A stretch of 64,000 nt of DNA from Spirodela intermedia (lineage: Eukaryota > Streptophyta > Magnoliopsida > Alismatales > Araceae). Positions 24,201 through 37,479 of the stretch are shown here, one piece after another (position 1 is the first letter of the stretch; every line of letters begins with the position of its first letter). The stretch spans positions 6,449,827 to 6,513,826 of the forward strand of contig LR746272.1 of the NCBI GenBank assembly GCA_902729315.2, in the 5' to 3' direction. The notes below the pieces were generated by a model. That model did not search any database and was not told the origin of the DNA. It saw only the letters and a list, made by a program, of their open reading frames with translations. A program made the position numbers and the translations under genes.

Positions 24201-24560
24201 TTGTTTGTTAAGGATTGTAGGATAGCCTCTATATTGAAAATAAAGGGGTTGTTGTTGGCAGGGTAGCCTAATGTAGTATAGAAGGCATACCTTCTGAGCC
24301 AAGATGAGCTCTCCATATTATTCCACCTTTTTCTCATTCCTTCATTAGGGGTTCTCCTTTGTTGACTCTGGGAGCTTTGTGAAGTCCCCCTCTACTGGCA
24401 TGAAGAGAATCTATAATTCTTTGCAACACTTGTGCCCTAGAAAGAATTTTTCATTGCAATGAAAACACACCTTTAACTCACCGTTCTTGTATCTATGGAA
24501 TGGTGAGATTCAATTTCTTCCTCTGATCCATAGCACTATTGTCCGTTGCTCTTTAGTTGG
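21280..24560 (-). mobile_element. second, heavily decayed Ty3/gypsy element
   Basis: Minus-strand translation shows, with many stops, gypsy landmarks in element order: a remnant zinc-knuckle region near 24400-24480 (FLGHKC-like), VELKKMVEEML at about 23600 leading into reverse transcriptase, LKLDLKVGYHQTRV, RNase H near 22560-22690, integrase remnants, and a pol end reading FPNFHLEDKV...GGSIVEA then stop at 21280-21282. The HLEDKV...GGSIV ending is common in plant chromovirus-type pol. No LTRs were identified. Limits are approximate, taken from the pol stop and the gag-like end. Confidence 0.8.
23321..23620 (-). pseudogene. reverse transcriptase fragment with internal deletion
   Basis: The frame at 23321-23524 reads MKELLNKLHDTKIFLKLDL then GYHQTRVKADD and ends QLLMN, matching the palm and finger regions of gypsy reverse transcriptase. 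Just upstream, SSPVYDCFPIS joins directly what are normally two separated segments: the stretch holding the KKKDGSWR and CVDYR motifs is missing, a loss of roughly 25 residues. The usual MPFGL appears as IHFRL. Not functional. Confidence 0.82.
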
Positions 24561-27500
24561 CTAGGGAAGCCCCACATATCCATAGCACTGTGGTGAGTTT
24601 AGAATTTGATTATTTCTCTAATTAACATTAAATTAGACATCAATAGTTGAATGCAAACATTAAAACCATTTTTAAACGATTACAATGAATCTAAGTGTAA
24701 TTAAGGTACTACAAAATAAAATAGAGTACACACTAAAAACTTTTTTTTTTGTTGAAATGGTAGGGCTAATTGAAACACAAAAAGAGGGGTTGAATTAGAG
24801 TTTCTGAAGATTATAATATTTCTTTAATTCTTAGCAAATTTCTTATTCAAAACCTATCTAGTGTCGAGACATGGAGATGAATGTATTGACAAATGCATAA
24901 AGATTGTATCGGTTCACTCCTCACTCAGCTACTTATAATCCTAGAGGGAATTGTACTCTACTACTAACTATTCCCCTCAAGAATACACATTAATTTTAAT
25001 GGGATCAGTAGCTCAAATCCCATGAGTTCATCTCCATTAAATCTCAGCCCCTTTCCAGCCACATACAACTACAATCATGTTGTGCCTTTGCCAAATGTGC
25101 ATTCCCCTTATCACCCAATTATCTTAGGGTTTAATAGAGATTAATGATCAATTCTCAAATTAATTTGATGAAGTATGTGAAGCTTATCATTCATTGTCGA
25201 CGCATGTAGTGTGAAGAGTTTGATGATGAATTTTAATGTGTATTTGTTAACTTTTTTGATGTAGAACACTCCTTCAATATATGAGCCTTCATCTTGTACC
25301 AATTTCCTTATTTTCTTAGATTTCCTACAATTGAAATAGTAATTCAATTTTTTTTCAGTTTCTAGAATGTGTAATAATCACCTTTAAACTTTCCAAGCTT
25401 CAAATTTTCTTATTTTTGTGGTATTTGAATTCAAACTTGAACTAAAACTTTCTAACTTAACAAAAATAGTTAGATATTCAATTGGCTCCAAATCATTAAG
25501 CTTTTACCTTTGTTTTGTCCATATAGGTATCAAACATGCCACCACCTGGACATTTTTTTCCAAACTTGAATCTTTAATACATTATGTATTATCTTGCTAA
25601 TTTAATGAATGTGATAGCTTGGAGAACTTGTCTAATATCATATGGAACTAATAAATACTAAAAATATATGATTATATCATCATATATAATTCAGATAAAA
25701 TATTTCACTTTTATGAATGTGTTGACACACATATTAACTCATACCATTAATGGATCTTAATTGTGGTCTTATAAGATAATCAAAATATAATATTTCATAA
25801 ACCAAATTCCAAGATATTTAAATAATAAATTTATTGGATTCAGGTTGTCTTCATATGTATGAAATAAAAATATATATATCTTTCATTTATTCCCAACACT
25901 TCTTAAAAGTCAATCAGCTCAAAGTAGAAAACAGATGAATTCTTTAATCACCAAGTTGTCATGATTAAGTTCTTGTCTCTATTGACTTCTAACATAAAAG
26001 AAAAATTCTTGTTCTTCTCCTAATCACCTCCATATCACCTCTAACTCATGCTAATATGTATAAAGTTGAAAAATAACATGAAAAATAACATGAAAAAATA
26101 TAATAAATAAATAAACAAAGAGGAAGAAAATGATGATCCATTGATTGCTTGCCTACCAATGGTGAAACAATAGAATGTTGATTTTTAATTCAAGGATATA
26201 TAATTTAAGAATAAATGATTCTAAGAAAAAACTATGTTTGACCCTACCATATGTGTCACCTCACATAATATAATCAAACAAAACCTTGAAATGAAACACA
26301 AAAAATATGAAATTGCAGAAAAATAAGGTGACATCACACAGAGAGACCTTCAGAGGAGAATCGAGTTGTGAAATCAATTAATAGAAACCTCAAAAGAACT
26401 AAAAAACTCAGAAAATGGAAAATACAAAATTTTACTAAGAAGAGAGGATTATATGTGCTCCTCTATGTCATTGGGTGAAGAATGAGTCCCTCCTCTCCCC
26501 AAGAGAAAGGAGAACCACGACTAGAAGAGAAAGATTATTTCTCTTTCTTCTTCCTCCCTATTTATTTTGGAAGAGGAATAGATCTGTTGCCTCAATTAAC
26601 TCCAATAGATTGCTAAAATATAGAACAAAATTGTGGAAGGGTTTAACCATGATAGCTAGCCACTTTCCCCTTTCAGTTTTTGTGAACTTACATTTTAAGT
26701 TGACCCAACTAATGTGGCTTTAATGATGTGGCTTATAATAGTTGGTGGCAGAGCATGTTGACATGTAAAAACTGTAGATTAAATCCTTTTTTTATGCTGA
26801 CATGGCTCATAAGACTTAGAGCTTAATCAATGAGTCTTGGTCTATTTTCCACATGTTTCAACACAACTTTGGAAAATTTTCAGAAAATCATGAAAAAACT
26901 TAACTCATAATCTAACTTCATGAACATATTCTTCACAAATATTAGATATATTTCAAGCTTATAAACCTTGGATGATTGTATTTGCACATAAAGTAAAAGA
27001 TCAAAATAAATACATGAATATAAATCATCTAAAGTGCAAGTTTAATCATGAATTTTCTATATAGTGTTTCAACACATAAATAAATTTAATCATAAATTCA
27101 TCTTACTATTATATAAATTTTTCCTTGTTTATCATATAAGATTAGAATGTTACCAATGATATGATCATATACTTAGCCTTTAGTTTGTAAATTTTTCTTT
27201 CATTTATAATTCCTTATCCTCAAATATTTCTGAGATAGAAAAATAACTTAATCTCAAGAATTTAAACTTTAGATTGAATCATTAGGAATAATGTAATCTG
27301 TTTAAAATAAATTCATATGTTTACTTTTTTAAATACATTAAGGTTTTAATGATATATGTGAAGAAAAGAAATAATTATTAATACTATATAATTAATTATA
27401 AATATATTCTATTTTGTAATTGGCATCAACATTTTCCATAATTCTTTCTGTCATCATCAAATCCATGGTTTCCACTGATCTCACATGTATCCAAACGTGA

Positions 27501-27617
27501 GAAAAAAGTGTCACTAATGGTCATATAACCTCAATCCTTACTATTAGTGTACATGCATATAACTTTAAAGCAGGAAAGCATGAATGATCAGAATAATATT
27601 CTTTCCTGGCTAAATTT
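24561..27617. other. AT-rich spacer, no gene
   Basis: About 3 kb of AT-rich sequence with no frame I can assign. The stretch near 24770-24800 (AAAGAGGGGTTGAATTAGAG) resembles junk seen in plant retroelement remains, but I cannot place it in a family. Confidence 0.5.
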
Positions 27618-30600
27618 TTGGAAGAATGTTTCATAGTAATTGAACTTTATGGGATGAATGATTACACATCGTTGAACATAACCAACTTCTTGATAAATTT
27701 ACGATTCTATCACCAACTTCTTGGTTTGGATTGGTGTGGAGCAAGGTCACAACATAACCCAGCCCCTTCCCCCCCTCGGCCTCTCCTTCGAGTAGCGATG
27801 ACAGAAACTCTGAAGACTTCGTCATCTCTAGTAACAGAAACTTATTTGTTGCCATATATTTGCCTACGGTTCAGGGTCTTATCCGCTCTCATTCCTTCGT
27901 CTTTCTGTTGTGGACTTTGGTAACGGTACATCTTTAATCTGTGCATATTGAAGCCACCGCTGTTCACATTAGGCAGGAAAGAGATACGTCAAATTCATAC
28001 TACAAGAAATACACCATTAAAGTGAAACCAACGCTTTCACGACTTTCGCGAGGAATGAAGGCGGGAAGAGAGCGAGTTCGGCTCGCGAACTAGAAGCAGG
28101 TGAAGGACCGATCCTAGAGCACCGGCACCGTTGTTGCGAGACTGGCACTTTGCGGCTCACGGGCAACAGACTGCAAATGAGGTTACAGTTGGGATTTAAA
28201 TAATGATTGACCGGTGTCTTAATAAGATATCGTGCCGTTAAGACAAGAATTCAGGAATACCAGGCACAAATTTAATAAAAATGGAGAGATAATCAAGAAA
28301 GAGGATAAAGGAGTAGATTTTTCTTCAAGATTCGTGTGACATTTTATCATTTTTTTAATAGCGAGGCTGCCAAATGTTTCACGCTTCATTGTCCTTTGAT
28401 TCTCTCTCATACTAGCCAAAAGAAGTGACATAAAGATTAAATATTTTATTAAATTCCATCATCGGGGGCGTCAATGCGCCAACTCAGAGCCCGGACCAGT
28501 TTTAAAGTGGGCTTGAGATTTTAAATCAGCAACAGAATAAAAATAATTGCGACGAGGATTGACTCTCGTCCAAGACAGGTTCAGGTTCCAATAGGATCTG
28601 ATGATAAAGTATAGCCTATTTTTCTTGCTCATCTCTCTCTCACCAACCCCACCACACCCCCATCCCCGCTCCCACTTGTATCTCACTTAAATGAGGAAGA
28701 CCGAGCTATGCCAATCCTGAGTCACAGGTGGGTCTTGCAAAACGATTTTCGGAGCCTGGATTTTGGACTTTTCTTAGGTCTGAGCCAGCTTTGAGGATTC
28801 TCGCTGTAGTCTTGGCAGGCCTTATGCCTTCATTATTTGTGGAGAAACCTTGTACGGCTGTCTAAGTGTTCCATAACATGCTGGGCATCAAACCAAGTGC
28901 CAACAACTTTCTGACCCCTTAGCGAGAACCAGGCTCGAGGAGACTCGTGATCCATCCCCATTATATTTTAACACCTCCAGTTCAGACAAGAGTTGACAAA
29001 TACGGAAAAAACTTGAAGAGACGTAGAACAAGATGTGAAAAATATTTGGGAATCTCCTCCTTGGGCATTTGTTTTGTTCCCCTGGATTCGCTCCTTGTTT
29101 TGGGAGGGAAGGGGGACGTACACGTCTCAAGGAAGGAAAGTCCTCTATGAATAAGGTAGGAAGGTAGGAGGCTTTTGGGTGATGGGAGGCCACCACATTT
29201 AGGAGGGCCAGCAGAGGAGGCCTTTTATAATCACCAATTATTGACCCCAACTCCAAGTCCAGCCTTGCAATCCTAGCCCTGCACCCTAACGCCCTCTCAC
29301 CCCTTACGTTGTACAGACTAAACTACGTGGATTCTCCAGTACTCTGTAGTAGGCGATGGCGCCCCTAGGAAGGCTTGGTTAGGTCGTTAGGCGACGCCAG
29401 GGTTTTTATTACAGAAGGGCTTGCGCTGGTAGATTAGTCTGTACTAACTACACGATCAAGACCAGTGTCGAGCTTGCTATGAACAGCAATCCGACCCACG
29501 GCGGTCTGCCCTTCCTCAAATTATCAGCCACCAGTGCATTCCTTTGACGTGTAAGTCGCGTCCATGCAGCAAACACAAGGATTAGTTTGCATCCAGAATT
29601 ATACACTCATGCATAAGCATGCGTACATGAATGCTGTGCAGAGTTTGCGGTAAGATCTCGGGGGGTGGAGTGAAAGACCTCGATAAAGTCACAATTTTCG
29701 ACGAATTTATATGTTTTCGATACCAAGCATTTGTTTCAGATGGCTAGGTTTATGTGGGCCAAAAGTCAAATGGAAAACTATCACCATGGTCAAAGAATTT
29801 GAGAAAAATTTGTTGCGCTTAACGTTGGACTTTCGTGCATGGTCCCAGCATATGTAAGTATCGAAGTCTTCTCTAGACGTGTTGACATGTGAAGGGCACG
29901 ACAAGATGAGGGGACTAAGTCCAACGCCACTCGACAGCCGTCAAATACTGTGTACCCTCACCTTTCAAGTGAGAATAGTCAACACGTGGAAAGAGGGATT
30001 AGGGGCAGAAAAATTTCTCACCTATTTACTCAACGTTTGAAACCAAGTCGAGGAGAAAATGGCGAACGAAGACCATTCCATTCGATGAAAGAATTTGTAA
30101 AAAGAAATCATTTCCAAGTTGATGACCATCAAACTCTCTTCCATTGAAAACGAAGTCCTCTCTCATACACTATGATTAGCTTGAATCGACAGGCACAAGC
30201 TATCATAGTTATTGAAATATTTGACTTCGGAAATGAGGTGCTTAAGCACTTTGGAATTAGTCATTTATAATCGCCATAAGTGTGTGACAGATGTTCTTAA
30301 CTTTTTCTAAAGACTCTTTAAGCTACGAAACTACTATCAAACCCATGCAAACAAGCATAATCCTTCATAATCCCTTGATGATTTTCAAAAAGATATTCTT
30401 TAACGGCCATAATGCCTCTGTCTGATTAGCTTTAAGCTGGATTTTTATTTCCCATAGAATTATTTACCAGGTCCCAAGTACACAACAAATAAATGACTTA
30501 CATAAAAATGACATGACTAGTAGTATTCTAAACTTGATATTCTCTAGGTTACTGATTCACTCAGATCTTAAGAAGTTTCTCAACACGAACATGAAACCAT

Positions 30601-31440
30601 ACAATTGCTTGATTGGATTGAATATTACAGAAAAGATAATACTTCTGCTGCCATAATAAATGCCCTGAAATTTAACGAATCAATATTATTCAATTAAATT
30701 AGGTGATTAGCGCACATTTTATATTTTCCAGGTTATTCTACATAAAATTAACTTTCACTATGGACACTTTAGAAAACCTCATCAACAGTCGTACATGACA
30801 TGATGTAAATTTATTAGTGTACACATACAAATTAGATAGACAATTATTATCAACTTTGGTTGTATCTAGCATGCTTCTTTGGTTTATGTTTACAGATTAA
30901 ATATAGAAATACAAATACAGAAGAAAACGACCATGCACCGAATCCAGTTAAGCTTACTGTTTGAGTAATCCTAAAGAAATAATTTATAAATTTTATGAAA
31001 GACTAAGATAGTGGAATTGGCTTAAAACCTTCGATGATGAAGAAGTGCCAGATGAATCTTCTGATATAGACCCTGTTCAATCTAATTTAATGTCTCCCAT
31101 TAGAGGCTTGATCAATCTGCTAATCTCATGTTATCATCCAGTGTTCTCTCTGATCCCACGAGTGTACGCGCCCAATCGCTAATACTGTGCACACTTAGAT
31201 GGATCAGTGCATGATAATAACGAATGTTTACACCTCTAACAACTGAACACGCTTAGCAATCATGAACTCACACGCCCGATTCATCATCGAAACACTTCGT
31301 GCACGGTTGCCTGCTTATTGATTCCGACAAAAGAAAAGCAATCCACTGACGGTAAGAAAACTCTCCCATATGGACAAATGATCAAGTGTGAACCCATCTC
31401 AACAGTGGCCGCCCAACACTGTTTCCGCGTCCTTGATATG
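27618..31440. other. mixed intergenic DNA, no gene supported; possible CACTA-type end near 27998
   Basis: Base composition rises to normal. Short frames on both strands look random, for example minus 28888-29256 and plus 27618-27923. Around 27998-28012 the sequence ATACTACAAGAAAT resembles the CACTACAAGAAA terminus of CACTA transposons, but no inverted partner was found. Nothing else is recognisable. Confidence 0.4.
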
Positions 31441-31469
31441 GCGCAGCTAGATGGAAGATAGCTAGCGAG

Positions 31470-31493
31470 GGAGAGAGAGAGAGAGAGAGAGAG
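31470..31493. repeat. (GA)n microsatellite
   Basis: Perfect GA run in intergenic DNA. Confidence 0.9.
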
Positions 31494-31719
31494 ACCAGGT
31501 GTAGGTATGTTACTGCTAAGCGGCGGTAGCAGGTGTTGATAGGCGTGAGTAAAATGGACGGAAATAGGATCTAACTACTATGTTGATAGCCTAAGGAGGC
31601 AGACAAGAGTACAACCTCCATGTTGAGGATCACAGGCCGACACCAGCAGCATACACCGCCTAAACTCGTCAATCTCAATTTTCCTGTACGTATGTACCGG
31701 AAGTGACACCATGCATCCT

Positions 31720-31866
<147 letters not shown>

Positions 31867-33260
31867 TCACACACACAACACACAGGCACTCATAAGAAAG
31901 AGTTCGTACCGACTGCTGGCCTCCGTCCTCTTACCCCTCACTGTGGTAAGAAAGAAAACGTACTGAGTACCGAGTATACTAGTTTAAAGACCCCTAACAA
32001 GATGGCCAGCTTAAGTGCCGCCCCGATACGTGGGGAGGGAGCCGGCCTCTTTTGTCTTCCACCCTTATTTATTTCCCCTTCCTGTGCAAGGGCACTGGCA
32101 TCCTATGTTAAAGCTTGACGTCATGTGTTTGAAAAAGAAAGGTAAACCAGGGATCACGGTTTCGAAGACGACACTCTATCGAGGCTGTTTGATTAGTCCC
32201 ATCTATATTTCTTTAAGGGATACGAATCTTAGCATGATCTAATGGATAGACTCTCGTCGAATTAATTAACCCATTCCATGGGCAACAAACCCAACACGAA
32301 GAGCAGAGAGTTCACGGTGCCCCCTGCTTCCCCACCGCGAAAAGACCGAGTTTTGATCCAATTGGGTGATGACCCACCTAGTCTTCTCACCCCACTTTCC
32401 CTTGCAGTTATCTTTCTCTCCATCAGCGATGTCTCCACTGGTGCCGTGTGAGTTAGTTCGACAGGAGAGGAGGATCCACATGACTCTCTTCTCTCATCTG
32501 CCTTGCTTGGTTTAAACACACGTTCTCGCCGCTGTTGCAGATTGACGATGGGAGACCAACCTTCCCCTTGGATGGCTAGAAACTACTAGAATACTGTCAG
32601 AGAAATTAAATAAAACAAAGGAGACGCATATAACCCAGTTCATAAAATAAAGTTACATTGGACACGATTTCATTAGGATTTAAATAAGCTCAGATGATAT
32701 TCTAGTGGGTAACCACGCTAAAGAAATAGATTTGAAGTTTAAGAAACTAGAAGACTATCTGACACGATTAATTAAATTCGTAGAGATGTATAAAGTCCAC
32801 TGAATAAAGTCATTCAGGAATAATCATTTTTTTCATTAGAACATTGCTATGTTATGCAGGGGCCAAGAGTCCCATCGAGATTCCTATGTAATTGGTTAAT
32901 GTGCAGGAATGAGATACGAGTGGAGGAAATCGAACTTTGTACTGTTGCCGATCGAGACTGCTATTAAACTGTCCGTGAAAATTAATTCAAGAGATAAACA
33001 TACATGGGACCAAGTTAATCAGCTAAACTTACCAATAGCTCGTGATTTCAGTCGAACTATAGCAACTTCGTCTAATACCCACGAAGCCCGAGTGAGATGA
33101 CGGGGTGACTGGTTATGTCAGAATTTCATGATTTGAGAAAAAAATGGAGAAGGAGAACGGAGGGGAGCAGAAGCTGTACATGATCCGGAGAATTGGAGCT
33201 TGTTAAATTGGAAAGCAGAAGAAAAAGGAGAAATGGAGAGACGACGATGAGAGATGATCC
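31867..33260. other. intergenic, 3' side of the zinc-finger gene
   Basis: No recognisable frame. The last part should contain the 3' UTR of the minus-strand zinc-finger gene. Confidence 0.5.
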
Positions 33261-33947
33261 TCAGGAGCCAGCCGGCGCGAGGCTGAGATGCAAGTCCAGG
33301 CCGAAAACTTCGTCGGGGCCTTGGGCCCCGCCGCCACCGCCACCAACCACACCGCCGACGCCGAAGCCTACGGAGGAGAAGCTGGCGAAGCCGGGCGATG
33401 GCGACCAGGCGGAAATGGTTGTGGAAGCCGCCCGGGGGAAGATGCAGCCATGGGAGAATCGAGGACTTGGACCAACGACCCGGGGGAAGCAGACCCAGCC
33501 GCTCGTGGGCCTAGCGTTGGCGGCCTGGCCAGAAGCGGTGAGGAGTTGAGGGGAAGGGCCGAAGACGGAGTTGATGGGGTCCCCGTGGTGGAACATCTGG
33601 CCTGGAAGGGCGGCGGCGTTGGCGGCGGCGGCGCGAGCCTGTTGGTGGGCCTGGAGCTGGGCCCGCTTGAGTTGTTGGCGCTCCTTCTTGTGGGCGTTCT
33701 GGTGACCGCCGAGGGCCTGGGAGTTGGCAAACTCCCGGCAGCAGTACTGACACTCGTATTTCCGAACTTCACCAGCACCGGAGTTGGCCGTGGTGGCGCA
33801 AACAGATGAGGAATCCGGCGAGACAATCCCTCCGGCGCCCATCCTTTCCGCGGTCTCTTTGTTTTCATCCCTAGAAATGTGGAAGCCGAATAGCTTCAGC
33901 TTTGGGCTGGTAGTGGAGGGTTTCGTTTGGCATTCGAACCCAGCCAT
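33261..33947 (-). CDS. single C2H2 (QALGGH) zinc-finger repressor, GIS/ZFP5/ZFP6/ZFP8-like
   Basis: An intronless frame of 228 residues starts at an ATG in good context (GCCATGGCT). The N-terminus has KLFGFHIS (18-25), a short block typical of the GIS/ZFP5/ZFP6/ZFP8 group. One C2H2 finger spans about 64-86 ([10 protein letters not shown], then [10 protein letters not shown]) with C66, C69, H82, H86; QALGGH is the plant-specific DNA-contact helix. The C-terminus has LDLHLSL (217-223), an EAR motif of the LxLxL type that recruits co-repressors. The family acts in the nucleus and, in Arabidopsis, links gibberellin and cytokinin signals to trichome and root-hair initiation. The region between is Ala, Gln, Pro and Gly rich. 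A TATA element lies about 115 bp upstream, and the 5' leader contains a long CT tract (sense orientation). The frame is intact; the exact orthologue cannot be named. Confidence 0.93.
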   Translation of the reverse strand: MAGFECQTKPSTTSPKLKLFGFHISRDENKETAERMGAGGIVSPDSSSVCATTANSGAGEVRKYECQYCCREFANSQALGGHQNAHKKERQQLKRAQLQAHQQARAAAANAAALPGQMFHHGDPINSVFGPSPQLLTASGQAANARPTSGWVCFPRVVGPSPRFSHGCIFPRAASTTISAWSPSPGFASFSSVGFGVGGVVGGGGGGAQGPDEVFGLDLHLSLAPAGS

Positions 33948-33957
33948 GGCACAGAGC

Positions 33958-34028
33958 GAGATAGAGAGGGAGAGAGAGAGGGAGAGAGAGAGGGAGAGAG
34001 AGAGGGAGAGAGAGAGAGAGAGAGAGAG
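33958..34028. repeat. (GA)n tract in the zinc-finger gene 5' leader
   Basis: GA repeat with GGAGAG interruptions. In the sense of the zinc-finger gene it is a CT tract between TATA box and ATG. Confidence 0.9.
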
Positions 34029-34063
34029 GAATGGGTTAGGGTCATTGCATGCAAGGGGATTTT

Positions 34064-34073
34064 CATATATATG
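34064..34073 (-). promoter_or_regulatory. TATA box of the zinc-finger gene
   Basis: CATATATATG on the minus strand, about 115 bp before the ATG and just upstream of the CT-rich leader. A GCATGC motif (34047-34052) lies between. Confidence 0.55.
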
Positions 34074-34281
34074 CGAGCATGGGGTAAAGGCTCGGAGACT
34101 CGGTCACATGCCCGTTTTAAATTTCTCTAGAAATGAGGGAGAGAAGCCTGGGGAGTAGAAGAATGTTAAACTAAGACACCATGTGCCGCTACTATAATAT
34201 ATGCGATAAGAAGTGAGTTGCGTGCTCTAAACGAGCAAGAGATACAGAACAAATATATGGGTAGATACACAGAGAGCGGAG

Positions 34282-34283
<2 letters not shown>

Positions 34284-34357
<74 letters not shown>

Positions 34358-34360
34358 GGA
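34284..34360. repeat. (GA)n microsatellite
   Basis: Long GA run about 340 bp upstream of the zinc-finger gene. Confidence 0.93.
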
Positions 34361-35921
34361 GAGAAATGAAGTGATATTGGGAGGGGATCCGCAGAATTAC
34401 TATAGTTTTTCGCATACCCCTTTGGAATCCACTCTCCTCCGCCACTCTAAGATACTTGTCATCTATGTGTACTTAGCTTACTCGATTAATCCCCCCTTCT
34501 TCGTAGTCAGACCCTGTCGAGTCCCGTTCCCCGGGAACAATGAAGCCGATAATTTCTCCCTCGCAGCCTGAACAAGCCATCATAAGAGCTCCATCGTTGA
34601 ACCGGGTTATTACGACGAGGCTGAGGACCTCTAAAGTAGCCGCCTGTCGAAGCCCAAAAAGTATTAAAACGGGAAAGGAGCAAGAAACCATCATAGTTCA
34701 CTCTCACCCTATCGTATACTTGAATCCAAAAAATAAAATGTAAAAGTATCTAAAATGGTCTAATGTCTGTAACTGTATCATTTCATTCATTTATCGTGTG
34801 AATTACTCTTTGCAGCTGCGTTTAAATACCAAGTCAATGAAGTTAAAAATATCGTACTTGAATACGAAGTACTTCCAAGGACGTTATCCTCCTCACAATG
34901 AGTAAAATCAAGACAGTGTACTCTAAATACTGGAAAACGCGCAACGGAAAAGGAACAGCCCTCCTCCCCAGCGAGCATTGGAAAGGTTGTCATTCACTTA
35001 ACACCGATAGCATTGAAATCTGAAGGATGCTCAGGGATAGCGTCCATGATTAGAGCCACCGATAAGTCCACAAGAAAGCGAAGATGCATGTGTTCGTCTT
35101 GTAAATGTGTGATTTGACCGCACGGTCTCACAAAGGTCATGCCACGCAGCTTTCGCTGGCTCTCCAACTTGTGTTTCATCACTATTCCCTAACTTCTTTG
35201 TTATCGTCTAGCATTCTGTAATCCAGCTCTTGTCAGCTAATCTCTTTCAGCGTCAACAGTCCCACACGTTTGACCGTCGGTTGGTTGGTTGGCAAGGCCG
35301 CATTTTATAACAACAGTGATTTTAACTGTATATTTTCATGAATCACGTGGGATAAAATAGAGCAACAGCTCCTAGCAAGAAGGCTTATTTTCCTATCTAG
35401 CAATACTTCCGGGAGGGTAGAGTTGTCTTATTCATGATAGCAATATTTCTGATTTAGTGAGCACCTATCTCAACAGACCATACTTTCTTTCTCAGAAAGG
35501 GAAGTAGATTAGGTTCTAAACCATATTGTTCGTTCAACGAAGAAAGTTCTAGTTCTATCTCACTCTAAGGAGAATCAGACCGAGAGTCCACGACGCAGTG
35601 ATGGGCCATCTGCAAGCGACAGTGTAGAGTTCCGATAACTTCAGAGGGTGAACAGTAGCTATAGTGTTGCTCGGTCTTTCGCCTTTGAACAAGGTAGGGC
35701 CACGTTCTAAGGACTATACCGAACACAAGCCATCACCTCCAATCATTCAAGCTTTGCTTTTCCTTCTTTGTGACAACAACATGATCCCCAGTATGCGGTC
35801 CTTCCCCCACTTATCAGCGCGGAAGAGACTATCTTCTTCTGCATCCAAGGGAAACATTGTCCTCGCGATTTAGTTCGGAACATCTGATATATGCGTTATT
35901 TTCTTCTTTTCTATCTGTTCT

Positions 35922-35965
<44 letters not shown>

Positions 35966-37437
35966 GTTTGACTTCATTTCATCTTTTGGAGTCGGCTTCC
36001 GTTCCTTTTCCTGCAACCGGTTAGGCAAAATCACTCCCTTTTCGGAGGCAGAGGGGGGGGGAGGGGTGTGTGTGTCTGTGTGTCTGTGTCTGTGTGTGTG
36101 AGAGAGAGAGAGAGGAGGGTAAAAAAACAGGGAACAAGTGAATAGGTAAGAAGGGACCAGATGGAAGATGCTACCTCTGGGATGGACAAGGTGAAAACAA
36201 CTGCAGCAGAATGGAAGAGAGGTATTTTATATTCGCTCATTGGTTGTCCTTGAATTAGTTCCAAGCATTGGCGTTGTGTATCTAAATATATGGATAGATG
36301 TACTGAAATAGAAAAATAGGCATATATAAATAAATGAAGAGAGAGAGAGAAAGAGAGAGAGCGAGAGAGAGAACTCTAATCGACCTCTAGGAAGGACAGA
36401 AAAACAGGAGTTCTGGGAGGGCCTCTTCTCTGTAATCGAGGATGGCATCTAAAGATTGACGGTGCTAGCGTGATTGACGCAGAAAGGGAAGATAGCCTCC
36501 ACCAGGAGCCCGAGGGTCTGATAGTAGCGTTGTTGTTCCGGGCAGTGGGGCATGGTGGGTGTCACCTTCTCTATGATATTAAAACTCAGGTCCGATGGGA
36601 GAACCTATCACGCGTCGGGAAGGAAAAGTTAAATCCGACTCCCTACTTGTCGGGCATTCCCTCTTAACGACGGGAAGACCTCGTAGTATTTTCGATGATC
36701 TTCTTCGGAGAAACCAACGTCGTCTCCTTGGCGAGGAGAGGAATGATTCAAGGGCGAAGTTGTTCCCTCATCCTCGTCGTCGGTAATCGGTTTAAGTGGA
36801 GAAGCCAATCGTCCCAGTTTCTTAGTGAATCATTAGGAGGCTCTCTGCATTGAGACCGGACTTCCTGTGCACATTCACCGTGCCAACGTTATCGTCTCTT
36901 GCACCACCTCCAGTCTGTCTCCCTCGGGAAAGAATCGCCGAGGTGACCGGTGCCGGCCATTCTGCCCACGCATTAGGCCCCGCCCTCTACAGAACGTTGA
37001 GATTCACTCTAGGGTACGGGGTACCGAAGCTCATCAAGCCACACAACAAAACCCAAAGCCAAACGACGGAGGAAATATGAAGGGAATCAACCAGGCACGT
37101 CCTTTGAGGGATCTTTTTCTCCTCCTCATTTTCCTTCCATTCTCATCCATTATCTCCCTCTTGGTTTCCAATTGTATAACGTTCTATGTTCCCCCGTCAA
37201 TTGGGTCTTACCAGTACGTTTATGTGCTATGTTCAAACAAAGGAAGAAAGAAGGTTGGGGGGAAGGGTGTTGACAGCACATGGCATTTTCTATTGATCTA
37301 TCGAGAACACATGGGCAGATGCGTACTGTTGGACGTCACAGTGTTGCTGCCCTCAGCTCGAATGAAGTTCCCCCCTTGTCTTGCTGTGCTTTGCTCTTGT
37401 GGGCCAGTTTGGTGTGCATTTAATCAGCGATTCTATG

Positions 37438-37479
<42 letters not shown>

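Noticed and set aside
33288-33809. Long plus-strand frame opposite the zinc-finger gene
   Set aside because: It is the GC-rich complement of a recognisable C2H2 gene; its Gly/Ala/Glu composition mirrors the real frame and has no domain.
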